Assembly: GCF_003477605.1 (NCBI RefSeq)
Contig: NZ_QUDR01000012.1
Location: 1-64,000 of the forward strand
DNA: 64,000 nt
Source: Clostridium sp. AF37-5
GTDB taxonomy: Bacteria; Bacillota; Clostridia; Lachnospirales; Lachnospiraceae
Direction: 5' to 3'
Shown here: positions 1-8,387 of the stretch, piece after piece
Layout: each line of letters opens with the position of its first letter
Numbering within the stretch: position 1 is the stretch's first letter
Program-made: the position numbers and the translations under genes
The notes under the pieces: model-generated
Database searches by the model: none
Told to the model about the DNA's origin: nothing
What the model saw: the letters and a program-made list of their open reading frames with translations, nothing else

Positions 1-83
1 GCAGGAAAAATTTATATTTTTTCAATTGTCTACTTGACGGGAAGCAGTTCAAAATGACAGTCCCTTTTTAATTTTAATAAAAA

Positions 84-254
84 TTATTCAGCTTCAATCG
101 CACCGGTAGGACATGCTGCTGCGCAAGAACCGCAATCCAAGCAAGCTCCGCCGTCGATTTCGTAATGTGCATCGCCTTCTGAAATAGCGCCTACTGGACA
201 CTCAGATGCACATGAACCACAACTGATGCAAGAATCAGAAATTTTATAAGCCAT
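84..254 (-). CDS. 2[4Fe-4S] ferredoxin, clostridial type
   Basis: This 56-residue protein is a small soluble electron carrier. The sequence shows two cysteine clusters: C9, C12, C15 followed by C19-P, and C38, C41, C44 followed by C48-P. This is the classic bacterial 2[4Fe-4S] arrangement, in which each cluster takes three ligands from one motif and the fourth from the other. Length and the internal duplication fit the family exactly. The ATG is preceded by an AAAGGAGG site about seven bases upstream. In anaerobes such ferredoxins serve pyruvate:ferredoxin oxidoreductase and hydrogenase; the specific partner is not visible here. The next gene on the same strand is a flavodoxin, which can substitute for ferredoxin when iron is short. 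Confidence 0.95.
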   Translation of the reverse strand: MAYKISDSCISCGSCASECPVGAISEGDAHYEIDGGACLDCGSCAAACPTGAIEAE

Positions 255-400
255 TTTTAAATCCTCCTTTTCTCAAAAATATTTTGAACATACTCACATG
301 ATAATACAATTTGCTCAAAAATACAAGGGAAAATTTATCGATAAGCCCTTAGAAAAGAATGGAAAAGGAGCACGACTTACGTTACTGATAAAAAATATCA

Positions 401-826
401 TTACTGAGCGGCAAGCTGTTTGCCAAGTGCCTTACATTCAGCAATAGCATCGTCATTTGGGACTTCCTGACAAATCAGACCCTCGCCGTTTAATACACGT
501 GCGCCGGCTGCTTCCATACGCTCTACCCAGTCACGCATCCACTGACCGTCACCCCAGCCATATGAGCCAAAGAGTGCAATGGTCTTTCCACCAACGCTTC
601 TTTCCAACTCGGATACAAAAGGTTCCATTTCGCTTTCTTCCAAAACCTCTGCGCCCATTGCCGGACATCCGAGTGCAAATACTTTTTCTGCTTTCAAGGC
701 ATCCAGAGAAGCGTCCGTAACATCAATAATTTTAGCTTCTTTGCCTGCTTCTGTTACGCCTTCGCTAATCGCTTCTGCCATAGCCTGCGTGTTTCCTGTC
801 TGTGACCAATAAACAATCGATATCAT
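401..826 (-). CDS. Flavodoxin (short-chain, FMN-binding)
   Basis: This 141-residue protein is a low-potential FMN electron carrier that can replace ferredoxin. The N-terminus has the FMN-phosphate loop SQTGNT (residues 8-13) after the first beta strand, and a later GSYGWGDG segment matches the isoalloxazine-binding loop of clostridial flavodoxins. Length is typical of the short-chain class, and there is no signal or membrane segment. The gene has its own promoter, with an inverted repeat at the predicted transcription start that looks like a repressor operator. This fits the usual induction of flavodoxin by iron limitation; the regulator itself is not in the window. Confidence 0.95.
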   Translation of the reverse strand: MISIVYWSQTGNTQAMAEAISEGVTEAGKEAKIIDVTDASLDALKAEKVFALGCPAMGAEVLEESEMEPFVSELERSVGGKTIALFGSYGWGDGQWMRDWVERMEAAGARVLNGEGLICQEVPNDDAIAECKALGKQLAAQ

Positions 827-845
827 AGTTAAACCTCCTTTATGT

Positions 846-863
846 AGTTAGTTAAATCTAACT
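846..863. promoter_or_regulatory. Inverted-repeat operator at the flavodoxin transcription start
   Basis: The site is AGTTAG, six bases, CTAACT: a perfect 6-bp inverted repeat. It lies just downstream of the minus-strand -10 box at 871-876, so a bound protein would cover the transcription start. Position and symmetry suggest a repressor site. An iron-responsive DtxR/IdeR- or Fur-type regulator is an inference from the flavodoxin target. Confidence 0.55.
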
Positions 864-870
864 CACGCTT

Positions 871-899
871 ATACTAGTTTACTTTATGAAATCTGTCAA
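871..899 (-). promoter_or_regulatory. Sigma-A type promoter of flavodoxin
   Basis: On the minus strand a perfect TTGACA (894-899) is followed after 17 bases by TAGTAT (871-876, four of six consensus positions). Confidence 0.6.
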
Positions 900-993
900 C
901 CGGATTATTGATAGATTTAATCAGCATCCATTAATTGAGATTCTTTCTTAAAAATGGAAAAACTTTACAGACTCAAAATGCGAATAACATTCC

Positions 994-1022
994 TTGACAA
1001 AGAATACACTTGTGACTATAAT
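994..1022 (+). promoter_or_regulatory. Consensus promoter of the CxxC redox protein
   Basis: TTGACA (994-999), a 17-base spacer and TATAAT (1017-1022): a perfect match to the housekeeping consensus, about 57 bases upstream of the start codon. Confidence 0.85.
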
Positions 1023-1079
1023 CGAAATTGCATGATATGATAGTTATCGATGACGAAAGCCAAAAGGAGGATATATACT

Positions 1080-1292
1080 ATGTTGAAGGAAGTAACAAAG
1101 GATATGCTGATTGGAGAAATTTTGCAGGCAGACGCAACGGTTGCACCGATTCTTATGGCGTCCGGTATGCACTGCATTGGCTGCCCGGCTTCTCAGGGAG
1201 AAAGTTTAGAGGAAGCAGCAATGGTTCACGGCATTGACAGCGATGAACTGGTTACGAAAATTAATGAGTATCTGGCAACAAAGAATGCATAA
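1080..1292 (+). CDS. DUF1858 / hybrid-cluster-associated redox disulfide protein
   Basis: This 70-residue protein belongs by sequence to the small DUF1858 family, also described as the hybrid cluster protein-associated redox disulfide domain. Family marks visible are the N-terminal segment around DMLIGEIL, then [10 protein letters not shown] with a CxxC pair (C32, C35), then an acidic helix. The pair may act as a redox disulfide or bind a ligand; no exact reaction is established. An in-frame earlier start exists 30 bases upstream, but AAAGGAGG sits eight bases before this ATG and decides it. The gene is a single unit with a consensus promoter and its own terminator. Confidence 0.88.
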   Translation: MLKEVTKDMLIGEILQADATVAPILMASGMHCIGCPASQGESLEEAAMVHGIDSDELVTKINEYLATKNA

Positions 1293-1301
1293 GATTGTAT
1301 T

Positions 1302-1332
1302 AAAAAAGGACCGCTTTTGTGGTCCTTTTTTC
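1302..1332 (+). terminator. Rho-independent terminator after the CxxC protein
   Basis: AAAAAAGGACC pairs with GGTCCTTTTTT around an eight-base loop, ending in a T run. The A run before the stem lets it also work for the converging mecA-like gene. Confidence 0.85.
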
Positions 1333-1354
1333 ATGTTCTTAATTCATTGCAGCC

Positions 1355-2155
1355 TTAAATATCAGCAAGCTTAGTTAATGCGTTGTCCTTCAAAATCAGA
1401 CGAAAATGCTCGTTATAATATGCCTGTGTGGCATAAGTAACATTTTCCTCTTTTGCGTATTCAGCCAAAGCAGAACACATCAGACGGAAAGCATTTTTCC
1501 CTTTGCCGCGGTGGAGTAACAAGAAATACCGCTTAGTAGCAGGGTCTTTCCACAAACTGTTTTTGCCACGGTAATCGCAGTCAATCTGACTGGTAAGTGT
1601 TATCAGCGTATTCAGGGAATCAAAGGAGAATACTTTGATTCGGTTAGCAAGTGGTTCTGCCTCTTTTTTCTTAGCGTTGCGTCTGTTTCCCTGCAAAGTA
1701 TCCTTTAATGGTACAAATTCGCCTGATGATTCAGAAGAATCTTTTGTTTCATTATCCTCGGCTTCTTCCAATAATTCATGGAGCTGCTCGAAGCAGTTTA
1801 TGAAATCCTCAGAATTCTCCGGTGCATCTTCTTCTAACAAATCATTGTCATCGGAATCGGCATCATCCGATGGGCCGAACATGGAGAAACGCTCATCCAA
1901 TTCATCTGGATTATCAACTTTATTAATAAGCAGAATGATGGAATCCCGTGAAGTCGGGATTGCCTCAATCATAAGTGGAATATCATCCGCATCAAAACCT
2001 AAGTCTATATTCGCTTGCTCCATTATATCACGAAAAAGTTCTTTAGCTTTATCGGAGCCGTAAGCCAATTCACTGATTTTGAGCTGACGTTCCATCAAAT
2101 CATGTTTGTTTAAGGTACAACGGATTTGATTTTCACTCGTTCGTTCAATTTTCAC
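1355..2155 (-). CDS. mecA: MecA-type adaptor protein for ClpC
   Basis: MecA proteins bring substrates such as ComK or Spo0A to the ClpC-ClpP protease. The N-terminus, KIERTSENQIRCTLNKHDL and following, matches the MecA N-terminal substrate-binding domain. A C-terminal domain from about residue 170 matches the ClpC-binding part. Between them lies a long acidic linker rich in D and E, which makes this protein (266 residues) somewhat longer than the usual 220-250. A longer reading with an ATG at 2173 is open, but AAAGGATG lies seven bases before the GTG at 2155, and MecA homologues begin there, so the GTG start is preferred. It acts in the cytoplasm. Its substrates here are unknown. Confidence 0.88.
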   Translation of the reverse strand: MKIERTSENQIRCTLNKHDLMERQLKISELAYGSDKAKELFRDIMEQANIDLGFDADDIPLMIEAIPTSRDSIILLINKVDNPDELDERFSMFGPSDDADSDDNDLLEEDAPENSEDFINCFEQLHELLEEAEDNETKDSSESSGEFVPLKDTLQGNRRNAKKKEAEPLANRIKVFSFDSLNTLITLTSQIDCDYRGKNSLWKDPATKRYFLLLHRGKGKNAFRLMCSALAEYAKEENVTYATQAYYNEHFRLILKDNALTKLADI

Positions 2156-2289
2156 AAGCACACATCCTTTCATATTTTCTATTGTAGAAAAGTATAAGTT
2201 ATCTTATCTATAAAGTCAACACTAAGTGAAAAAAAACAAGGGGAAAGTCGTTTAGTCGTTTGGGATGAGCTGAAACGGATAGACGACAC

Positions 2290-2319
2290 TTGTTTTGGCA
2301 AAATCACCTCTTATATAAT
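2290..2319 (+). promoter_or_regulatory. Probable promoter of the small Lys-rich protein
   Basis: TTGTTT (2290-2295), an 18-base spacer and a perfect TATAAT (2314-2319). No gene is seen between it and the start at 2446. Confidence 0.5.
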
Positions 2320-2445
2320 AGAAGCAGGTAAGTCAAAGCGATACGATGGGAGGTGCAGGAAAATAATCTATGACTTGCCGGGATGGAACGAAAAATGGCA
2401 CTTTCATATGATAATATCACGGAAAAGTATTATGAGGGGGAAACT

Positions 2446-2739
2446 ATGCAGCAGAATCAATGGATTGTAGACGAGATGAATCAGGTTTACAAACAAGGAA
2501 TACGAGTTGATGTAAATGGGCTTTCGTATAATCCGAAAACCTCAGCAAATTTAATGCGTGTATTGGAAAATGGTTCCTATATGCTAGACTATGAAGGAGA
2601 CATGTTGGGGCGTATTGTGGCTCTGCACGTGGATTCTGTCGGGCCATCGGAACAGCCATCCTATAAAACGCTGCGCTGTAAAAAAACAAAAAACAGGCCG
2701 GAAAAAAAGAGGCGTAGCGAAAAAAATAAAAAAAAATAA
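2446..2739 (+). CDS. Small hypothetical protein with a polybasic tail
   Basis: I do not recognise this 97-residue protein. Residues 1-65 are balanced and probably folded (IRVDVNGLSYNPKTSANL and GSYMLDYEGDMLGRIVALH segments). The last 25 residues are almost all K and R, encoded by an A-rich tract that runs into the AT-rich leader of the next gene. An earlier in-frame start at 2383 is possible, but GAGGGGG sits six bases before this ATG. No signal peptide or membrane segment is visible. The basic tail may bind nucleic acid, or may reflect slippage in the A tract having extended the frame. It appears to be a single-gene unit. Confidence 0.6.
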   Translation: MQQNQWIVDEMNQVYKQGIRVDVNGLSYNPKTSANLMRVLENGSYMLDYEGDMLGRIVALHVDSVGPSEQPSYKTLRCKKTKNRPEKKRRSEKNKKK

Positions 2740-2836
2740 ATTTTTTGCAACTTTTCCTCTCTTTGAATCGTCTTATTGGTATAAAGGGGTAAGAAAAAGC
2801 CCAAAACAATAAACTTAGTAAAAGGGAGGTTTTTTT

Positions 2837-4399
2837 ATGAAAAAACAAATTTTATTTGCGGCGACAGCATTGATGCTCACCGCAGGCGTAGTGGCAGGAT
2901 CAAATGAGTCGGAAGCAAAAGCACCGAAAAAGATTGCGATTAACAAGAAGAATTTTCCGGATCAGGTCTTTCGTGAACTTGTAAAATCCAATTATGACAA
3001 GAACAAAGACAAAAAGCTCTCAAAGGGCGAGATTAAGAAAGCAAAGAAGTTTGGTACATCCAGTACCAAAAACTCGATTAAGATTAAGAAGTCCAAGTAT
3101 GGAAAGTATACCAAAAAGTATATTAAGGACATTAAGAACTTTAAGGGAATCGAGAAACTGACAAATCTTCAGAAGTTTGTTGCGAACGAGACGTCAGTAA
3201 AAACCATTAACTTAAAGAAGAACAAGAACTTAACATATCTTGAGATGCAGGATGGCAATCTGCGCAAGATTGATTTGAATAGTAACAAAAAATTGAAATA
3301 TGTCTATCTGGCGTATAACAAAATTTCTTCCCTCAAGATGAACAAATGTAAAAAATTACTGATTGTAAATATTCAGGGACATATGGTTAAGAAAGTAAAA
3401 ATCAACCGTAACAAAGCAACCGTTGTATACGGTGAAGATTATTATGCACCATATGCAGTTACAAAAGTAAAAGAAAATTTCAGCAATTTGAATAAAGCAG
3501 GACAGATGGATGGTGATGGTATATTCTGTGTATATGAGTGGGCAACAGACCATTCGAACTGCCTTCGTAAAACCGTAAGCGGCGCTGCTATGGCAAGCCA
3601 GCCGGTAGCCTTAGATGCAGATGCTGCAGCAAAGGCAAAGGGCATGCAGCAGATTACGGCGCAGTGGAAAGATGCGAAAGGCAACTTCTACTTCTTAGCA
3701 GATAAAGATGGCGATATGGTTGCTAAGACGGCATATTATCTGGTAAAGGTGAATGCGCAGGGTAAAATCGAGGCTGAACTTGCAGTCAACGACCAGTTGA
3801 TTCCAAATATGACCGGTATTCAGGAAAAATACAGTATGGAACTTTTGGCAGTTCAGAACAATACTGCCGTACTCAGTATTTTGACTGCCGGAAATAATGG
3901 TGTTGTAACGGTTGACTTAGATAAATTGACGATTACAAAAGAGGCTGTTTGCAGTTTTATTCCGAAAACAGCAGAGGGGGATGTAATTGCCGGCGTTGAA
4001 CAGGATGGATTTGAGTTTCATGATGTAGTAGTCAGCAAATTGGTTTCTTCCGGTGTGCAGAAAGCAGCGGATGGAAAAACAGACGTAGAAAAATGTCTGT
4101 TGTCAAACGGGCACGTTATGAGTATTCCGCTTCGCGAATCCTATGGTATGTACGGCAGTGCGGTACAGATTTACGGACAGAACATTTATGTGATTTCCGG
4201 CGAAGGATTTTTCAAAGCAAAACTGACCGCTAAGAAATTTACACAGCTTTATGGAATCAGTAACTTTGATGGCATGCAGGAAAGTGAAGTAACCTTTAGT
4301 CTGGCAATGAAGAATGAAAAAGAGATTTATCTTATGAGTGAAAAGCAGGACGATGATGATAAGGTGACATACCAGTTGCAGGCTGGTAAAATCGGATAA
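2837..4399 (+). CDS. Secreted EF-hand / leucine-rich-repeat surface protein
   Basis: This 520-residue protein starts with a signal peptide (MKKQ, hydrophobic core to about residue 20, then a short polar stretch). Residues 54-65 form a complete EF-hand loop with D54, N56, D58, K60, S62 and E65 at the calcium positions. Residues 95-190 carry degenerate leucine-rich repeats (LTNLQKF, LTYLEM, LKYVYLAYN, ISSLKM). The remaining 300 residues are beta-rich with repeated strands resembling a propeller; no enzyme motif is recognised there. No LPxTG or membrane anchor is seen at the C-terminus. The first third is very Lys-rich. A surface or extracellular binding role is inferred. Confidence 0.8.
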   Translation: MKKQILFAATALMLTAGVVAGSNESEAKAPKKIAINKKNFPDQVFRELVKSNYDKNKDKKLSKGEIKKAKKFGTSSTKNSIKIKKSKYGKYTKKYIKDIKNFKGIEKLTNLQKFVANETSVKTINLKKNKNLTYLEMQDGNLRKIDLNSNKKLKYVYLAYNKISSLKMNKCKKLLIVNIQGHMVKKVKINRNKATVVYGEDYYAPYAVTKVKENFSNLNKAGQMDGDGIFCVYEWATDHSNCLRKTVSGAAMASQPVALDADAAAKAKGMQQITAQWKDAKGNFYFLADKDGDMVAKTAYYLVKVNAQGKIEAELAVNDQLIPNMTGIQEKYSMELLAVQNNTAVLSILTAGNNGVVTVDLDKLTITKEAVCSFIPKTAEGDVIAGVEQDGFEFHDVVVSKLVSSGVQKAADGKTDVEKCLLSNGHVMSIPLRESYGMYGSAVQIYGQNIYVISGEGFFKAKLTAKKFTQLYGISNFDGMQESEVTFSLAMKNEKEIYLMSEKQDDDDKVTYQLQAGKIG

Positions 4400-4434
4400 A
4401 GAGACTCGGGAGTAGTACGAAGTAATAAAGTAAG

Positions 4435-4478
4435 AGCCGCCAGTCGTTTATGTCCCCTCAAAACGGCTGGCGGCTTTG
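4435..4478 (+). terminator. Terminator after the EF-hand/LRR gene
   Basis: A GC-rich hairpin pairs GCCGCCAGTCG with CGGCTGGCGGC (one G-T pair) around an A/T-containing loop. The T run is short, so termination strength is uncertain. Confidence 0.6.
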
Positions 4479-4552
4479 GTTGCAGAAATGGCGCAGATAG
4501 GCTATAATAAGGCAATATCAATAGATAATATTACGAAGACAGGAGTAAACGA

Positions 4553-5194
4553 ATGAGAGAACAACGATGGAAGAGATTGCGAACCGGACTATTGATTATT
4601 GCCTTTTCGGTGATTGGAATGCTTGAATATGTGCAGTTAGTACAGGCATTTGATTTACCACAGATGATGTTAGTCGTTCCGGTGGTGTCCGTGATTGCCA
4701 TGCTTTTACTTGGAAAATACAGTTTTTTTGTGCCGGTCTGCACGATTGTACTAGCAAGTGCATATCAGATTTTGGCGGGAAGTGAAAATGCGGTAGCAGA
4801 GCTTCAGACCAGTGCAAGAAGTATCGCAATTATTTTATTTGAATGTTTGTTTGTGCTTATGATCGCACAGTTTATCGGATTGGGACTTGGGGCAGCTGCC
4901 CGCACATTAGGAAAGAAGAATAAAAAAAGAGTGGTAAAGATTGTTATCGGCGTAGTCTTTGCGGTTGTTTCGCTTGTGCCGTATCTGCTTTTATTCCATA
5001 ATCCGCTGTATCCTATGACAGCAAGACACCGTTTAAAATCATTTGCGGACAAGACTATTACCGACTATCCGATTGCGGATAAAAAAGTGTATTATTCTTT
5101 GAATGATTCGCGGTACATGTGCCGTGTTATTATGTCTGACGGACAGGTTCGCGTGCTGTATTTAGATGAGAACGGAGAAGCAAAGCGGCAGTAG
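4553..5194 (+). CDS. Hypothetical integral membrane protein
   Basis: I do not recognise a family for this 213-residue protein. Four hydrophobic segments are visible at roughly residues 11-30, 36-70 (a long or split segment), 85-108 and 124-146. A soluble tail of about 60 residues follows, with strands such as KVYYSLNDSRYMCRVIM and GQVRVLYLDENGEA. The tail resembles a small beta domain that could sit outside the cell. The gene stands between the LRR gene's terminator and a converging AEC transporter whose stop is two bases away. No promoter is obvious. Confidence 0.65.
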   Translation: MREQRWKRLRTGLLIIAFSVIGMLEYVQLVQAFDLPQMMLVVPVVSVIAMLLLGKYSFFVPVCTIVLASAYQILAGSENAVAELQTSARSIAIILFECLFVLMIAQFIGLGLGAAARTLGKKNKKRVVKIVIGVVFAVVSLVPYLLLFHNPLYPMTARHRLKSFADKTITDYPIADKKVYYSLNDSRYMCRVIMSDGQVRVLYLDENGEAKRQ

Positions 5195-5195
5195 T

Positions 5196-6137
5196 TTACA
5201 GGACTCCGAAACTCTTTAAAACAAAAATCCAAAGCGTCAGAGTCAGTGAGGACAAAAGTGTCGTCAGGACAATGATGCTGGATGTCAATATGCCATCGTT
5301 TCCGGTGTTTTTTGCCATAATGTAGCTGGAAACCGTAGTCGGTGAGCCAAGCATAACAAGCAGTGCCATGAGTTCCTGATTGCGGTAGCCAAAGAAGACG
5401 GCAAGCGGTAAAAACAGACCGGCAAGCAGAATCAGTTTGATAAAAGAAGCAAGAAGGGTTGGTTTCATTTTTTTCAATGCTTTTTTTCCTTCAAAGCTGG
5501 CACCGATGGAAATCAATGCGAGAGGGGTTGCAGTGTTTGCTACACTTCCAATGGCTTTATTGACAAAGGATGGAAAGTGCAGGTTCAATAAAGCGAATGG
5601 AAGTGCGATCAGAATACTAAGTAAAATCGGATTCTTCATCACATTGATAAAAGTTTCTTTCATATTTGGCTTTTTACCGCCGTTGTCACCTTTTAACGTA
5701 AGGATGATGACGGCGAAAATATTATATAAAGGAACGCAGCCGATAATCATTAAAGGAGCCATGCCGACACTGTCATACATATTGTTGATGAAAGCAAGTC
5801 CTAAAATGGCGGCGCTGCTGCGGTAAGAGCCCTGAATAAAGGCACCTTTTTGCTCTTCATTTTTCATGAATTTCTCGGTAAGTCCCCACAAAACGGCGAT
5901 GGAAAAAATAGTGACAGAAAAACAGAATAACACATATTTTCCGTCAAAGGCAGAGCCGACATTATTTTCTGTCAAATCCGAAAATAAAAGAGCCGGCAGT
6001 GCGATGCGGAATACGTAGCGGTCCGCTGTTTTGGTAAATTCATCGTTGATAATTTTTGTTGTTTTCAAAACCTTTCCTAAGATGATAAGTAAAAAAATAG
6101 GAAGTGTGGCGTTAATACTGTAAATTAAGTTTGACAT
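5196..6137 (-). CDS. AEC family transporter (auxin efflux carrier-like)
   Basis: This 313-residue membrane protein has about ten hydrophobic segments in two halves, as in the AEC family, which carries organic acids such as malate in bacteria. Family marks include the N-terminal LPIFLLIILGKVLK, the PALLFSDL segment, and near the C-terminus the GSPTTVSSYIMAKNTGND segment that precedes the last helices. Length is normal. The substrate cannot be told from sequence. It is divergent from araD, with no shared pathway evident. Confidence 0.88.
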   Translation of the reverse strand: MSNLIYSINATLPIFLLIILGKVLKTTKIINDEFTKTADRYVFRIALPALLFSDLTENNVGSAFDGKYVLFCFSVTIFSIAVLWGLTEKFMKNEEQKGAFIQGSYRSSAAILGLAFINNMYDSVGMAPLMIIGCVPLYNIFAVIILTLKGDNGGKKPNMKETFINVMKNPILLSILIALPFALLNLHFPSFVNKAIGSVANTATPLALISIGASFEGKKALKKMKPTLLASFIKLILLAGLFLPLAVFFGYRNQELMALLVMLGSPTTVSSYIMAKNTGNDGILTSSIIVLTTLLSSLTLTLWIFVLKSFGVL

Positions 6138-6209
6138 AATAATTTCCCTTCTTAGGCCATCTCTGGAGTAGACCTACAAAACTATTTTACCATGCCTGTC
6201 AATAGTATC

Positions 6210-6238
6210 GTGACAAATGGCGGTCTTTGTGGTACGAT
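6210..6238 (+). promoter_or_regulatory. Promoter of araD
   Basis: GTGACA (6210-6215), a 17-base spacer and TACGAT (6233-6238), about 44 bases before the start codon. Confidence 0.55.
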
Positions 6239-6281
6239 AAAACTATCCATAGTTTAAAAATTTTGATGGAGGTAATTAAGT

Positions 6282-6974
6282 ATGTTAGAACAGTTAAAAA
6301 AAGAAGTATACGAAGCAAACATGGAGCTTCAGAAAAAAGGACTTGTCATCTACACTTGGGGAAATGTAAGCGGAATTGACCGCGAAAACAATTATGTTGT
6401 TATTAAGCCAAGTGGTGTTGAATACGATGAATTGACGCCGGATGATATGGTTGTTGTTGATTTTGACCAGAATGTAATCGAAGGAAAATACCGTCCGTCT
6501 TCGGATACGGCAACACATATTGAATTGTACCGTGCATATCCTTCTTTAGCAGGTGTTGTCCACACGCATTCAACGTGGGCAGTAACATTTGCGCAGGCAG
6601 GAATGTCGATTCCGGCACTGGGAACGACACATGCGGATTATTTTTATGGAGATATTCCGTGCACAAGAGATTTGACCGCAGAGGAAATTAACTTGGATTA
6701 TGAGAGAAATACGGGACTTGTCATTATCGAGACAATTGGCGATAAAGACCCGATGGAAGTTCCGGGAATCGTTGTAAAGAACCACGGACCATTTGCGTGG
6801 GGAACAAGCCCGGCAAATGCCGTTTACAATGCGGTTGTTTTGGACAAAGTAGCAGAAATGGCGCACCATACACTGACATTAAATCCTCGTGTAAAACGCG
6901 CGCCACAGTATTTGATGGATAAGCATTATTTCCGCAAACACGGAGCCAATGCTTACTATGGACAGGATAACTAA
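6282..6974 (+). CDS. araD: L-ribulose-5-phosphate 4-epimerase
   Basis: This enzyme converts L-ribulose-5-phosphate to D-xylulose-5-phosphate, the last step of L-arabinose catabolism. The 230 residues match the class II aldolase/epimerase fold. The metal ligands H94 and H96 lie in VVHTHST and H168 in VKNHGPF, and the acidic residue D75 lies in SSDTATHIE. The GNVSG and SGV phosphate-binding segments are also present. Length is the family standard. No other arabinose gene is in the window, so it is isolated from the usual ara operon. Its stop codon overlaps by four bases the end of the converging gene. A related class II enzyme is possible but less likely. Confidence 0.93.
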   Translation: MLEQLKKEVYEANMELQKKGLVIYTWGNVSGIDRENNYVVIKPSGVEYDELTPDDMVVVDFDQNVIEGKYRPSSDTATHIELYRAYPSLAGVVHTHSTWAVTFAQAGMSIPALGTTHADYFYGDIPCTRDLTAEEINLDYERNTGLVIIETIGDKDPMEVPGIVVKNHGPFAWGTSPANAVYNAVVLDKVAEMAHHTLTLNPRVKRAPQYLMDKHYFRKHGANAYYGQDN

Positions 6975-8293
6975 TTTTCGTTATTTCTTCTCCGCGAGAG
7001 GGACAAGGCATCCTGTAAGACTTCCTGTTTGCCATCACGAAAACGAATAACAAGAGAATAGGTACCGCTGTACATTTCCGTTAGAGGAACGGTAAGTGTG
7101 TAGCGGTATTTTTCGTACAAAGATTCATCAAGCGGCGGATTTGTCAAATCAAGCTGATAAATGCGGTCCGGATGACTGAATACAATTTCCTGAATCAAGT
7201 CACCGGTTGTGTTTACTAACAGGCTGTCGCCGTTTATGGAAAATGTAATGCCGTACGTATTTTTCATAAATTCTAAATCGGTAGCAGAAGATGTTTCTAC
7301 CGAAGCTGCCTTGTAAAAGACCGGTGCTTTGAGCCAGCCAACGACCGGAAATTCAATTTTTTCCAGACATTCTCCAAAATGCGAGAACTGCTCTAACGAG
7401 TCGCTGATGACGGATTCGAAAAATTCCTGCTTCAGATGTGTGGCAGGAGAAGTTACTTCTCTTTCATAAGGAGAGTAGATATGCTGGATTGCACCGGTTT
7501 CCCGGTTGATTTCCAATAATAACTTGTCTCCTTTTTTGGCATCCGAGGAAAGCACTAACAAGTTTTTGTTTTCCGCAGAAATTTCGCCATATACGTCAAA
7601 AATGCCATCACCCACATAGTAGGTGCGGTAACATCTGCCAAGCAAATCCACCTCATACATGTGTGTTGGTAAAAGCCCCTGCTCTGTTTTTACCAGATAG
7701 TCCGGATGGACAATCAGAAAGTGTCCGTCCGAGAGCGGAATTAAATTATCATCTTTTGCCGGAAGCGATAAGAAATAACGATACATCCCCTGTTTGTCCT
7801 GGACGCATGGATAATGGTTTGTTTCGCTCAATGTGCCGGTATGCAATGTGATTTCACGGCTTTTAATAGGCTGGTTTGACTCGTTATATAATGTCAAAGT
7901 AATCATATTATCCGTGTTCTCACATAAGCCGAAAACAGGAAGTACGTGATTGGTTGTGTACGTCATGGAATCGTAGTGCCAGGGCATACAAAAATCGCTC
8001 ACAACCGTGTAAGATAAACGGCATCTTGTGTTGGTGTGAAACATGCAAAGTGCAGTGAGCGGTGTGATGCCATAGGGATTTAACAAAAGTTCCATCGACT
8101 CAAACGAAGTTGAGGCATCGTGGCTTCTTGCCCATAAAAGATTTTCTGCCATCCTTGTTTTCTCAGTCAGAGAAATTGTTACCGGAATCTGGCCGGATAT
8201 CGTTTGGTTTAAGCGCAGACGGTTAAGGCTCATAAAATCAATTTTATATTGTGTGACATGGCTTTTCAGCCATGAAGTGATTTTGTTTGGCAT
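6971..8293 (-). CDS. Arylsulfotransferase-like protein lacking the catalytic middle
   Basis: This 440-residue protein is a paralogue of the arylsulfotransferase at 12356-14380. Matching stretches, in order, are [11 protein letters not shown] with [21 protein letters not shown] with [24 protein letters not shown] with SYDMDYFGRVFRTY, and [13 protein letters not shown] with CVIEIDRQTGEIV. The C-terminal beta domain ([16 protein letters not shown] with DLLFVNNVDHEVEKVYF) also matches. The roughly 200 residues that carry the conserved histidines in the full-length protein have no counterpart. The reading frame is intact and has an AAAGGAG site, so it is not an obvious pseudogene. It has no signal peptide. 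It may be a non-enzymatic binding protein. Confidence 0.7.
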   Translation of the reverse strand: MPNKITSWLKSHVTQYKIDFMSLNRLRLNQTISGQIPVTISLTEKTRMAENLLWARSHDASTSFESMELLLNPYGITPLTALCMFHTNTRCRLSYTVVSDFCMPWHYDSMTYTTNHVLPVFGLCENTDNMITLTLYNESNQPIKSREITLHTGTLSETNHYPCVQDKQGMYRYFLSLPAKDDNLIPLSDGHFLIVHPDYLVKTEQGLLPTHMYEVDLLGRCYRTYYVGDGIFDVYGEISAENKNLLVLSSDAKKGDKLLLEINRETGAIQHIYSPYEREVTSPATHLKQEFFESVISDSLEQFSHFGECLEKIEFPVVGWLKAPVFYKAASVETSSATDLEFMKNTYGITFSINGDSLLVNTTGDLIQEIVFSHPDRIYQLDLTNPPLDESLYEKYRYTLTVPLTEMYSGTYSLVIRFRDGKQEVLQDALSLSRRRNNEN

Positions 8294-8387
8294 AAGATAA
8301 AATCTCCTTTGTACTTTTTACCCATTTTACCTATATAGTGTAATTATAGCAAAAAAAATATGTAAAAAGTATGTTTTTTTGTATAAA

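Noticed and set aside
1..83. Searched for a gene end, terminator or RNA at the left edge
   Set aside because: The stretch is AT-rich with no convincing frame or hairpin that could be assigned. It is probably the 3' region of the ferredoxin transcript.
2444..2848. 134-codon minus-strand frame opposite the small Lys-rich protein
   Set aside because: Its Phe-rich translation comes from the antisense of A-rich sequence. The plus-strand gene has a promoter and ribosome site.
6971..8293. Calling the short arylsulfotransferase paralogue a pseudogene
   Set aside because: The frame is open over 440 codons with a good ribosome site, and both flanking domains look intact. A clean internal loss is more likely than decay.
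8294..8387. Possible terminator between the AGCS gene and the arylsulfotransferase-like gene
   Set aside because: Runs of A and T are present, but no stem of useful length could be paired.
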